NCBI RefSeq assembly: GCF_040712315.1
Contig: NC_134013.1
Location: forward strand, 75,150,001 to 75,214,000
Origin: Castanea sativa
Taxonomy: Eukaryota > Streptophyta > Magnoliopsida > Fagales > Fagaceae
DNA length: 64,000 bases
Reading direction: 5' to 3'
The translations under genes were made by a program, and so were the position numbers. The first letter of the stretch is position 1, and each line of letters starts with the position of its first letter. Under the pieces are notes generated by a model that saw only the letters and a program-made list of their open reading frames with translations, ran no database searches and was not told where the DNA came from. This document shows positions 50,336 through 61,670 of this stretch, piece after piece.

Positions 50336-50660
50336 CTTAATTGTTTTCAAAATCTTGTTTTGAACCTAGAAAATAGGAAATAATTTTTTGAATAATGTTT
50401 TTAGAATGCATTAGCCAAACAAAATATTCGAGTGTGAGATCCATTATTTTATGGTTTCCAAAAAAAAAATATTGTATTTAAATTCTCTTACCAAACAAGC
50501 CCTAAATATTTTAAATATCAAAATCAATTATATTTTAGGGCATGTTTGGTAAGAGTATTTAAATAAAGTTTTTTGTTTTGCAATCCATAAAATGGTGAGT
50601 CCTGCACTTGAATTTATTGTTTGACTGATGTTCTCTAAATACAGTTTTTAGAAAATTGTA
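50336..50660. repeat. Inverted pair of 'tttggtaagag' repeats
   Basis: 'attctcttaccaaacaagcc' (about 50483-50502) and 'gggcatgtttggtaagagta' (about 50538-50558) face each other. Outer blocks 'aattttttgaataatg' and 'tagaaaattgta' also pair roughly. A related single copy lies at 19975-20155. Confidence 0.5.
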
Positions 50661-50819
50661 CTCCCTACGTCCTAGTTTGTTTGTATTCTATTCCATTTTA
50701 GGATTTTATCTTGTGACATCCCAAAAATGGATTAGAGGTCTAACAATTTGGAACAAAGTAAGAACATTTTAAGACATTTCAAAATGAAATAGAAGACTAT
50801 CAATTTGGGATGGAGGAAG
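50661..50819. mobile_element. Stowaway (Tc1/mariner) MITE
   Basis: Ends 'ctccctacgtcctagttt' and 'aatttgggatggaggaag' are inverted copies of the CTCCCTCCGTCCC consensus. TA target duplications lie at 50659-50660 and 50820-50821. Length is 159 bp; no transposase. Confidence 0.85.
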
Positions 50820-50821
50820 TA

Positions 50822-52512
50822 ACATTTATCTCATAACATGTCAATTTTAAGAGTGGAATGACATGTTGGTTTTGTTTTTTGTTTCGTTTTTGTTTTTGTT
50901 TTTTTTGTTTTTTGTTTTTTTTGGTTTTTGGTATTAACTACAAATTGAATTAAACAAATGGATCACAATATGAAATTTGCAGCATATTGTGCATTTGTTT
51001 TCAACAAGACATGCATGATGACTATCCGATATTCCGATGTTAAAAATATTGCAAATATTATTATGTATCCCTTACAAACTTATGTGGCAACAAATTTGAT
51101 TAGTAAATTCTAAAAACATAAAAATGAATGTTTCACTAAATTTTTTGTGATAGGTAATACATTAATTTGTAAAGGAGATATGGTAAATTTTATAGTATTC
51201 CTAGTATCACTCTTACGAAATTTATGCGTCTATTGAGGAATCCAGTGGATGATGCATTGCACTTATCACACATTAAACTACACATAAAAGGATAGTGATT
51301 ATGAAATTTATTAATTAATCTTGAGCCAATTTTCTAATGCTTTCTGTTTGTGAACTAATGCATGCACATGAAGAAGTCCACTATGCAAGCATGAGGCGTC
51401 ACATGATTAGGCCCCAATCCTAACTGTATATATAGAAGAGTACAAAAATCCAATCCACTTTTGCACATGATGGATGAACTAAACAACGAATTATAAGAAT
51501 GAAAGAAGAGAACAAATTGCCAAACAAAATAATACTTTTTTTTTATGACCTAGAATGAATAAAAACAATTCAGGGTTAGATAGATTATTGCCTATTAGGT
51601 AAACTAGTTTAGTTAGTTCATCTAAATATGAAATAGATTTAATAAGAGCTTCAAATGAAAATTTTCTGAGATGGCAAGACAGTGGCTAAAGCCGCGTGCG
51701 GCTACCGGTTTTGCAGTGAGATGTATTCACCAGTAGCCGCAGTATCTTGAGTCATGACCCTTCCCTGGTTTTTTTTTTTGTTTTCCAGAAACGTTGAATG
51801 AGAAAACGACACGTCGCCGACATGCCAACATTATCACATGTCTGTCGGACTTGTCAAGGCAATGCAGCTCTTCCCTAGCTTGACTTGAAATCTTCAAAGA
51901 CTTGGGTCCCAACTTTGTTTATATAACAGCTTTAGGTCAACCTACAATGCACTGCTGCAAGCAATGCAAGCTGAGTTAATTTCATTTTTATATTTATGTT
52001 TTCTGAGGCTGCCTAGTACGTATCTATTTAGTTCAATTTATTTTTATATTTTTGTGAAAATTTTTTATATCTGAAAAAATAAAATAATGAGGTTTTAAAG
52101 AGTTGAAAAAGTACAAACCGTTCGAAGAAATGGATTCTTTATCATAAATCATGTTAGGGATGTGCTTCGTTTCTTTCGTTATTTTCTATGTATTTTGTAC
52201 CTGGACAATAAGATTATTGTTGAATACGGATAGCTGGCCGGCCGGCCAACCCTTAATTTATAATTTTATGTATAAATTTGAAGCTTGAATCCAAATCATT
52301 CTTACGGCTAATTAATAGGCACATGCAAATTCGTTTTAGGTCAAAACACCTTTGAATGTAGGTACTAGGGAGGGGGCTTTTAAGTTTTAACGTAACTTTA
52401 AAGTAAAAAGACTTTGAAAAAGAATTTGACCTTTCAAACACCAAAATGGTATTTCGTTTCGCCTGAGACATACATTTTACAATGAGAGTAGGGGTGGCGC
52501 CAATCAGAAGTT
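50822..52512. other. Intergenic, no gene seen
   Basis: AT-rich. A hairpin at about 51690-51732 pairs 'gcggctaccgg' with 'ccagtagccgc' and could be a MITE core. A TATA-like 'tttatataac' at 51920 has no recognisable gene after it. Confidence 0.4.
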
Positions 52513-52966
52513 TATATGGGATCTAAAAGTTCAAAGATCTCTTAAGTGGGATGAGGTGAGGAAGAATAAAATCTTGATTAAGTCTTAAAGCCTAAATATA
52601 TGGAATGTGTCTTAGCCTCTAATTGGTATGAGATCCTTCAAAACCGTGAGGGTAACACAAAGTAAAAAACTATGCTAATGACAGAATAGTATCAAAGCGG
52701 ATACCTGCACAATGTGGGGTGGTAGGTAGGCACCACACAGGAACGGGTGGCCCTTGATGGGCTAGATTGTGGGACCCAAAAGACCAAAATACCTTTTAAG
52801 TCCGACAAAGTAAAGAAGAACTAAATTTTGACCAAGTCCCACATCACTTAGGTAAAGGGAAGTCCTACGCTTTTATTTGGAGTACCTCGTCTCTACTTGG
52901 TAGAAGACTTTTAAGTTTAAAAACTGTGAGAAACAACCCAAAGCAAACAATATCATGCCAATAATG
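52513..52966 (+). mobile_element. TRIM (miniature terminal-repeat retrotransposon)
   Basis: The left repeat (about 52513-52683) and right repeat (about 52768-52966) are diverged copies: both run from 'tgggatct/gggaccc aaaag' through 'ttttaagt', 'aagaa', 'attttgac/atcttgat' to 'aatga'. Directly after the left repeat is 'tagtatcaaagc' (52687-52698), a near match to the initiator tRNA-Met primer site TGGTATCAGAGC. The internal region is only about 85 bp and has no ORF. Confidence 0.7.
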
Positions 52967-54792
52967 AGTTGGAATGTGACATTATATTTCAAAATCTACT
53001 TCTTTTTGCCTAATTTATGCTAAGTTAAGTTATGTTATGGTATTATTTACTTTCTAAAATTTTAATTTTCTCTGTTTAGAAAAACACATTTGTGTAATTA
53101 AGAGTGAAAGGAGACATAAATCTATCATAGTAAATAATAAAAATGGAAACTCAACAAAGGATGAATTAACTCTAGTTTTGTTTCAAATGTCTCACATTAG
53201 ATTTTAAACTCATTCTTATTTAATTTGTGTAAAGAGTCTTCCCAGTTTCAAAATGTTTTCCATCTATTTAAATTATTTAAAATTCTATTTAAACTACTTA
53301 CAACCCATTTGAAACTAGTCCAATTTTTCTTAGAACTCCAAAACTTAATATTAATTCAAACACAAAATTTGATGAAAAATTTATTGATGATATCATGTTA
53401 ATGGGTAGATATTATTTTTAAATATTTTTTCACATACTAATGAGAGGGATCTCTTGTTTGGGTTTCATCATTTTGCGTACTAAAATATCCTCATACAAAT
53501 TTTCAAACTCTCTAAAATACCCTTGTTTTTTAGTTAGATAATTTTAAATTAAAAAAGGGTAATTTACTATTTTTAAAAAAGTTCCTAAGTTTTAGGCTTT
53601 CAAACTTTTATAAACTCTTACGTAGTAAAAAAATCCTAAAAATTAAGACACTAATACTATCTCTATCTCACTTTTAAACATTATTTCACTAAATCCAAAA
53701 AAATAAAAAATAAAAAAAGTCTCGTTGATTTATATGTAGATCTTGTGGTTATTTCTTAAGTTTCCATTACCAATATATATGTATTGACAAATAATTTCAA
53801 TTCAATTTATTTATCATAGTAATTAATGTTCTTTAAAAAAATCAAAATTTAAATCTCTCATTCAAAATTATTAAAATTATTTAGTTATAAATTTATAATA
53901 TTTAATTATAAGTATTTTTGGACTACTTTCTAAAAAACAATGAATAATTTTTTTTTTGAAAATAACAATAAATAATTTTAATACTTGATTGCATTCATGC
54001 ATGTATAGGGATTACAAACTAGTATTATTTACTAATACAAATGATATTAGTGAAACCGGTCAAGTTTGTTTCCTAACAGAATATACCACACACAAAAAAT
54101 GTGAAGTTTACTGTAACAACTTTTTTATTATTGGTTAACGAAGGTCTCCAATGGTAGTCTATAACTTAGTATTGGATTTATGGCGGTAAATGAGCCAAGG
54201 TATTTATGAATAACTCATACTTAGCTTACGGAGACACTTGTTTATGTTTTATTTAGCAAATAAACCAAACTAAAGTCAAGTTTTATACATAATTTAAAAG
54301 AACTGAGCTTAAAAATAAAAATGTGTCCATAACATGCTACTCAATTTGTGTATGTGTGTAATTTTTTTTTTGGTAAATGTATGTAAGATATACTTATACA
54401 TAATTAAGATTGGATTGTTTAAATTTGTAAATAAGTTCATGTAATATCAAGTTATTATTTTAATTTATTTGACAATCAATAATTCATTTTATAGCTGCAA
54501 ATATACATAATTTATAGTCATACAATATTAATTGGTGAATCTAATTCTTATAAGCTTATAGAATAGTTAATCTATTTAATTATCTCAAACAATATAATTT
54601 CAATTATTATTTAGTTATTAATTGTCAAAATATAACTTTTGAAGATATAACAAATTATAGTGATGGTTTTACTCTATATGAGAGTAGAGAATTTAAAAAT
54701 TAAAAAAAAAAAAAAAAGAACCAAGCCTAAAATGTTTCAAATAAAATAAAATAAACTAATTATAAAATTTTATTACTTAGTTCGATTCGACT
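52967..54792. other. Intergenic repeat-rich stretch
   Basis: No gene seen. The segment at about 53445-53740 ('ctaaaatacccttgtttttt', 'gacactaatactatctctat') is related to 29200-29430, so both belong to one dispersed family of unknown class, probably Helitron-like. Confidence 0.45.
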
Positions 54793-54809
54793 TGATGGCA
54801 ACCCAAGTT

Positions 54810-54972
54810 TTTTTTTTTTTGAGAGAGTTCCAACCTATGACGTCCACTCCTGATAATAGCTCTTTATTATCAGACCAAGACATCAATCAATTTTTGGTGT
54901 AGGCGGGGATCAAACCCCAGATCTCTTATACAACCATCAGAAACTTTACCAGTTGAGCTAACTGGAACCCAC
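54810..54972 (-). mobile_element. tRNA-derived SINE with perfect 17-bp TSD
   Basis: Target duplications 'tgatggcaacccaagtt' lie at 54793-54809 and 54973-54989. On the - strand the 5' end reads 'gggttccagttagctcaact', containing an A box (TTAGCTCAACTGG). The B box 'ggggtttgatcccc' lies about 40 nt on. A tRNA-unrelated body and a poly-A tail follow (the T run on + at 54810-54820). It has all the parts of a Pol III-transcribed SINE. Confidence 0.88.
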
Positions 54973-54989
54973 TGATGGCAACCCAAGTT

Positions 54990-55732
54990 GAATCTCACTT
55001 TTGTGAAAAAGATTTTTGGGGCAACTTTTCACAAAAAAGAAAACAACAATTTAAAAATAATAATAATGACCATCGGCATATATATAAAACTTCCTAGCAC
55101 TATGATAAAGGAATTCAGAAAAAATGAATTTAGAAATAATGTGACAGGGTATTCTACACTTCAAATGTATGAGATCAGATAATGTATAACAATTATATCA
55201 TTTGAATATTATCAATATATCGATTTTAATTAGTGTCATTGATTAAGTTGTCAATTCTACATTAGTAAATAATAACAAAAATAATAGTTAACGTAACATT
55301 ACTAAACTTGCACATATATACACACGCAAAGTTTGGATATTATCATTGGAAAAAATCAAGTATTTAGTATTTACAATTATCTCAACAAAAAAAAAAGTAT
55401 TTACAAAAAGATCGAATATTGATTGGGTAAAGAGTTCACTGACTTACCATTTTTTTTAAAATTTTATTCATTTACTTTTCTTTTTAGGGGATCAAGTATT
55501 TGTTTGGCTTGACTTTTGTTTTGTTTTGTACATATGCAACCTTTCAAAAATTGCTAAAAGTACAATTATAACTTTATAAAGAGAGTGTATGTGTGTAAAT
55601 ATTTTATATACATAAGAAAAATAAGGTCCAACCAAAAATATACTTAGGGCTATAAATAAATTTAATTGTTTATAAATAGTTCAAGATCAACTTATTAGGA
55701 ATTTTGCTTTTTTTGTTTTAGTTTGTTTATAT
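54990..55732. other. Intergenic, no gene seen
   Basis: AT-rich sequence without recognisable coding similarity or element ends. Confidence 0.4.
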
Positions 55733-55740
55733 GCATACAT

Positions 55741-56290
55741 TAGGGCTGTCCAGGCAAACCGTGAACCCACCAGAACCGACTAACCCGACCGGAACCGACC
55801 CGTCACGACCCGATCCAACAACTCCGATGATCGTACGCGGGTCCCGAGCTCCAAAACCCGACGTCGGTGGTTCGGTTTCGGTTCCCTTCCTTCAAAACCC
55901 GTTCAACCCGACCCGCCCGAAGAGAGAACAAACTGCTAAGATTTCAAGCTTTTCGACGAGTTTCTCGGCGCGATTTGGCAAATTTCGGCGACTAAAACAC
56001 CAAATTTGGGGGGAAAAGTATCAGATTGGGTGAAATCTCTGCCAAATCCGGCTAGATCGCACCGGATCTTAGACGGATCAGGAGAGATCTCGCCATTTTT
56101 CTACTGTTTTGGTCCTCTCCGACAGGTTTCGGCCTCACCCGAAAATGCCGCTCACCCAACTGGAAATCGACCCGTAAAACCCAACCCTAACACGGGTCGG
56201 TTGAGGGTCCGGCGCCTCCCCACCCGATCTCCGACAGGTCGGTTGTGGGTTGGGCACAAACCCAACCCGCCCGACCCATGGACAACCCTA
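55741..56290. mobile_element. GC-rich hAT-like MITE, 550 bp (copy B)
   Basis: Perfect 8-bp target duplications 'gcatacat' at 55733-55740 and 56291-56298. Ends TAGGGCTGTCCA and TGGACAACCCTA are inverted with one mismatch. Interior 'actccgatgatcg', 'acgcgggtcccga' and 'ggttgggcacaaaccc' match copy A at 31002-31543. Open frames inside reflect high GC, not a gene. Confidence 0.9.
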
Positions 56291-56298
56291 GCATACAT

Positions 56299-57132
56299 GT
56301 ATAAAAATACTTAAATTTTGATTATGTAAATTGGTGGATAAGCTTATAAGATATTGAATTATTATTAAAATTTATAACTTATTCAGAAATTGTCAATTTG
56401 GTACTAATAAAGGCTGGTCAATATAATTTGTATTTCTTGAATGAAAATTATACTATCTAATTAACTCAAATAATATAATTTTAGCTATAATTCAGTTAAA
56501 AATTAATGGTATAGATTTGTGAAAAGATAAAAAAAAGAAAAATTAGTCATAATGTTTACAGCATATAAAAAAAGTCAATCAAATAACTCATACACGAGAA
56601 AATAAATCAAGTTTAAACATATACTAGAGCTTTGTGATGAACTTAAACTCAACTTGTGTTTAAATCAAAATGAAGCATTATAAATTTTTAATATTCAACT
56701 TAACTCTATTTGTTCTTAACCCTAATGCTAAGGAATAAAACTTCAATACAATACGTATGTTTCTCAATTGAATTCAAACATTTGTTTGCATTGACTAATA
56801 AAAGATGAATAGTGTTATTTTTTAAAAATATAAACAAAATGTTAAGAGATAAAACTTAAATACAATACATAAATTTCTCAATTACATTCAAACACATGTT
56901 TGTATTGACTAATAAAAGATGAAGATCATCGTTTTTTTTTTAGAAAGACAATCAAATTCAAAATAGTAAGTATTTGAATTCAATTGGAACCAAATATAAG
57001 AGTTATTGTATCTAAATTTTACCTAATGATAAAATAATACTAGTGATTAAGATAACAGCAATAGTTGAAAGCAGAGATTAGCGAATATAGTGGGTGGGAG
57101 AGTTGAAAGTGAATTGATTGAGAATGGATGTA
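56299..57132. other. Intergenic, no gene seen
   Basis: AT-rich. Two similar segments (about 56700-56800 and 56830-56935: 'aaacttcaatacaatacgta', 'tgcattgactaataaaagat') form a degenerate direct duplication with a period of about 130 bp. Confidence 0.5.
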
Positions 57133-57138
57133 CCGACA
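57133..57138 (-). promoter_or_regulatory. TGTCGG-type auxin response core upstream of Aux/IAA
   Basis: TGTCGG on the - strand about 320 bases before the start codon. TGTCGG is a high-affinity binding core of ARF transcription factors, and Aux/IAA genes are classic ARF targets. A single hexamer can be chance. Confidence 0.3.
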
Positions 57139-57262
57139 AGGGGCCCAAACTTCCAAGCTTTGCTATCATCACACACAATCACATCCACATTCACACTGCC
57201 ACAGTGCACGCATCTACATGGATTCCGATTCATCCCCCAATCCACACCCCGACCCCCACCCC

Positions 57263-57268
57263 CACGTG
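57263..57268. promoter_or_regulatory. G-box in the Aux/IAA promoter
   Basis: CACGTG lies in a C-rich promoter stretch about 190 bases before the start codon. A TATA-like 'tttatat' follows at about 57297-57303. G-boxes bind bHLH (PIF) and bZIP factors and often sit next to auxin elements. Confidence 0.4.
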
Positions 57269-57457
57269 GCCTCGTCTTATAGGCCTTCCAACCCCTTTAT
57301 ATCCCTCGACACCCATCCACACGTTCACGCATTCACAAGCAAACCACACCCACACTGTCCACACAGACCCACAAAAATTTGATAGTACTAAATTACTACT
57401 ATTATCATATACTAGGATTTATTCATAGTTGTGATTGGTCCCACCAAGCCCTACACT

Positions 57458-60400
57458 ATGCCACCGGACACACTCTCCGATTCGCCGGAGTCTGACGTCA
57501 CCTCCGCCATGACCTTCAAGGACACCGAACTCACCTTAGGAATACCTGGTGAGCCAACTCGTTCACCTGCAGGAAAGTTCTGTACCAAACGTGGATTCAT
57601 AGAGACCGTCGATCTTAACCTCGGAACATCTACCAGCAAGCCACGTGGCAAAGCTCATGCTGACGAGGTTGACGACAAGTCTGATGATGCTGTCTCCGGT
57701 GCCTGCAAATCCACAGCTTCCAAGTAAGAGGATACTAGCTAGCTAGGACCTATATAAAATTTTAGTTCATTAAAATTAATTCAATGAAAAAGTGTGGCAT
57801 TTATTTTTTTGGCTGAAGGATTTTTACTTGTTTAGGGTAATTACTCTATCCGACTCTAAAATGTTTTGCCCTTCGCTGTTCAAATTTTACATATAATTTA
57901 AAAGAGTGTAAAAATGATGTGAAACATTTTTAAATGCGAAACAATCAAAACTTATTTGTTTATTTGTTGAGAGTTGGTTAAGTTGTATAGATGTAGCGTG
58001 GTTTTAAAAAGTAATTAAAAGAAAAAAAAAAGATTATAACAAACATACCTAATTAGTTAGATGAATACAAAAGTTTTGTAGTTTAATCTCAGTACTTTGT
58101 GGTGGCCTTTTTAATTAAGACATCCAGGTTATATTTCCTCTCTCCACTCTTGAATTATCAAGAGAAAAAAATAGTGAAGGCGAAAAGAAGACGATTTACT
58201 TTACATGTGATATGATAGTTATTCTCAAGAATAATAGTAATATTTTCTAAATATAATTAGTCTATGGCAAAAAAATCCTCCATGTAATAGGAGGGTTTTC
58301 TTTTCTTCCTCTTATTTAAAGTGTAAAGGAAGATTTTGACACATGGTTTAAAAAAAAAAAAAAATTAGAGGACTGAATCATATTATTGAACCATAAATCT
58401 CAAGACTAATTTTAAAGACAGTCCTTAAGTATAACTTAGTGCTTTTACCAAGGTTTTAGAATGCTTTAAGCTTTTCTATAAATTTTTATTTAGGTTTTTA
58501 AAAAGATTTGTCTTTTTTCTAGGCAATTGATTGAGTTAAGAAAGTAAGCGGGAACTTCTAGATCCGCCCGATCGATGAATATTTTATGTGCAAAAGCACA
58601 TGAGTTTTGCATATATACAAATATGATTTTAGATGCTGTATTATATGTAAATGAAAGATCATCAAAGATGATAGAGTAGCCTAAAACGCTCGCTCTTTAA
58701 GGCCATCTGCTAATACAAACGAACTAGCTGACAAAGATCGAGCTCATACATGATATATATGCGGAAATAGTTCATTCTTTGCGTTAAATAGGGTATATGC
58801 ATGCTAGCTACTAAAGTCTTCATGCATGTTATTCAATATTGTGAAAATTTTGTGTGATTAATTTGTACAAAATATACACATAATTTCTCATTGTGGTTTC
58901 CAAGGACCCAAGTGGTTGGGTGGCCACCAGTGAGATCGTACAGAAAGAAGGCGTTGGAGAGCTGCAAGTACGTGAAAGTAGCCGTAGATGGAGCACCGTA
59001 TCTGCGTAAAGTGGACCTGGAGACATACAATAGCTATCAGGAGCTATTGATGGCCTTAGAGAAAATGTTCACTTGCTTCAAAATTCGTGGTGAGTATATT
59101 AATTATATTATATATATATATATATATATCGCTCCAAATTTGGGAGGCAAAAATTATTTTTTTTGTTTTTTTTATATAAATATTATTCGGAGATATTAAA
59201 AACAATTTAGTTTACATTTTTTTTTTCACTATTAAAATGCTCAAAGAATTAAATAATGTTAAAGATAAAGATAAGGCAAATTTAAATAAATAGGTCTTAC
59301 AAATATACATATTACTAATCACAAGTAATTCAAATAAGAAAATGTTAAAAATACTATAAATTTTACTATATAAATTTTATTTATTTATACTTATACAAGA
59401 TTAAAATTTGGTTCTAGCTTATTTAAGTGTATATGTGTGTGAAACTCCCTCCTAAGGATTTGAACGTCAGCTCTTGTTCCCCACACCCAACAAGCACTTA
59501 TGCTTATTGAATGACCATTGTGCCAACCTTCAGGGGCATACAATGGTCTATATAACTTTTATAATTTGATATGACAATGAATATAATAGGTGGACTTTAA
59601 CAAACTATTAAATACATTTTTGAATTAATTTTTGTGATTGGTGATATATCTTTGTAATTTTCATGTTGTAAATTTTATAATATCTCTAACATTTTTGTAA
59701 GCTTAATGCACTAATCACATCCATTACAACATCAGTTTGTAATAAAATTTGTTATAACTTTACCATTTTCTCCAAAAAAAAATCATATTAAAAAGTAAAA
59801 AGAATGAATTTTTCTTTTAAAAAATATTATATAAAATGCTAGTTAACTACTATTTAAGTAATAACATAAATATCCTATTTGAAGATTTCGCCTTATAGGC
59901 TTCCAAAATTTGGGCCGGCCATACTTATAATATGTATTATTTGTTGGAGTTTGTCATTATGGGACAATACTAATTATTACCATTTGACATTTTGAGTCAT
60001 ATAACTATATAATAAGAGGTAGTTTAATCATTTGTGCTTAAATTCTTATTGATTTTGCTGCCATTATATATAGGTAATTATCTGGGTGAGAGCAAGGCTG
60101 TCGATCCAATGAAGGAAATGGAATATGTGCCAACCTACGAAGATAAGGATGGTGACTGGATGTTAGTTGGAGACGTTCCTTGGAAGTAAGTCGTCACTAA
60201 ATATAATTAACCTAACCTTTAAGTGCCTAGTAATCATGAGAAGAATAAAGTTAATTTCCAGGTTGAAGACTTATAAAACCATACTTATTTATTATTTGGA
60301 TTTTATGTCCTAAAAACATGTTTAGTAAATCATTTTTAAAAACTTTTTATGAAAAAATGAAAAAGTAACTAATTGTTTTGATAGTTTTTTTTTTTTTTTT

Positions 60401-61670
60401 TTCAATTTCTCGTAAAAAGTTTCTTAAAATGGATGATTATTAATGTTTACTCTAAAGACATACATTATTATTTTGAGTTTTGCTAACCTCCGGTACTTCT
60501 TTAACTGGAGGTCTCCTTTTGTTTTAAATACACAATGACAAGTGGTAATGAGTTTTAATCTCTACCTTTTATCTAATTAGTGGATAATGTAACAGTTTCT
60601 CATTAAAAAAAAAAAACACTGGAAGTAAGCCAAATTTTATTATTTTAACAAGTCATATACTTGATTAAATGGGTTATATGACCAAAAATACATGTGGCTA
60701 GTTTTATCAATTGTTATGTAATGGGTTAAAAGAATTTTCTACAAACCCGTTATATATGAGGTAAGATCTCTCTCATTGAATCCTCAAATGTCCTCTAACT
60801 TTTATTTAGATATAAAATATGTGACATTTAAAACTTAACTAAATGAAAAATGTCACACATCCAACTAAAGATACGAAGAAATTAAAGAATTCAATTGGAG
60901 ATAATCATTTTCCAACTTTATGCTTGTTGTAATAGAGTTTTTGTAAAGAATATGCTAGAATTATTACCAATTTGACCGTAAAATACTTTGATTTTAATTT
61001 GTGTTTAGAAATTGGTACATCAATTTGAGTATTAGACAGTTATACTTATTCCATTCGAAAATTATTTTTTTTAAAGGAAAAACAAAATTGGATAATTTTG
61101 TGGGAGTTGGGACATGGAAACTTAGGAACTTTCGTTTATGTGTCCTTTTCTAGAGCTTTGTCAGTTTGAGAAATTCGGGACTGCATACCAAATCTTCCCT
61201 TGTGTTGTGTCTTGCGTTATCTCAATTTGGTCTCTGCAAGTAGCATCTTCTTTAAAAATGTATTTTTATTTCCAGCATTTCACTCATTTTAAGGATTTAA
61301 GGCTACCATTAAGTATAATAAATATTAATTAGATTAAACTAATTTAACTGTACTCTCTTAAGTGGCCTCAGATCTGTAATTGTAGGATATTGAAAGAAGC
61401 TGGTCTTCTTAATTTAATTTTAATTTATATGATTTATTTCCCTTTTTGAATGGCAGAATGTTCATAGAATCATGCAAGCGTATTCGCTTGATGAAAAGCT
61501 CAGAGGCTGTTGGGTTAGGTAATAAATATTTTAAGTACTTAAAAGAATTAGTTCATCTAATTTTTTCCATATTTAATTAATTAATACATCTCTTTTATTG
61601 AACATTTATTTTCCTAATTGATGATTATGCAGCTCCTAGAACTCCTCCAAGATGTACAACCACGACTTGA
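57458..61670 (+). CDS. Aux/IAA auxin-responsive co-repressor
   Basis: Short-lived nuclear repressor of ARF transcription factors, degraded through TIR1/AFB when auxin is present. Five coding exons: 57458-57723, 58905-59089, 60074-60185, 61457-61518, 61633-61670, GT..AG with consistent phases, 220 aa. Domain I is TELTLGIPG (23-31), an EAR-type motif with Ile in place of the usual last Leu. KR of the bipartite nuclear signal is in TKRGF (43-47). Domain II degron [14 protein letters not shown] (91-104) is intact. Domain III/PB1 starts [13 protein letters not shown] with the invariant Lys124. Domain IV carries the acidic DKDGDW (174-179), GDVPW (183-187) and [12 protein letters not shown]. The C-terminus after GLAPR is TPPRCTTTT. 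An upstream GTG at 57431 is not a plausible plant start. The layout resembles the IAA7/14/16/17 type, not verified. Confidence 0.95.
59380..59547 (-). mobile_element. B-box SINE in Aux/IAA intron 2
   Basis: Flanked by 'ctatataaatttta' (59366-59379) and 'ctatataactttta' (59548-59561), a 14-bp duplication with one mismatch. It carries 'taagtgtatatgtgtgtgaa', a degenerate B box ('ggatttgaacgtc' region) and 'caagcacttatgctta' on the + strand. Older than the copies at 33910 and 40311 by its divergence. Confidence 0.7.

Noticed and set aside
54810..54972. tRNA gene
   Set aside because: A and B boxes are present, but the rest does not fold as a tRNA and the unit has a poly-A tail and TSDs, so it is a SINE.
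55731..56314. Pro/Arg-rich open frames
   Set aside because: They cover the second hAT-like MITE and run across its target duplications.
57090..57428. Two overlapping open frames in the Aux/IAA promoter
   Set aside because: They come from C-rich, His/Thr/Pro-coding low-complexity sequence; one covers the likely TATA and leader region, and neither matches a family.
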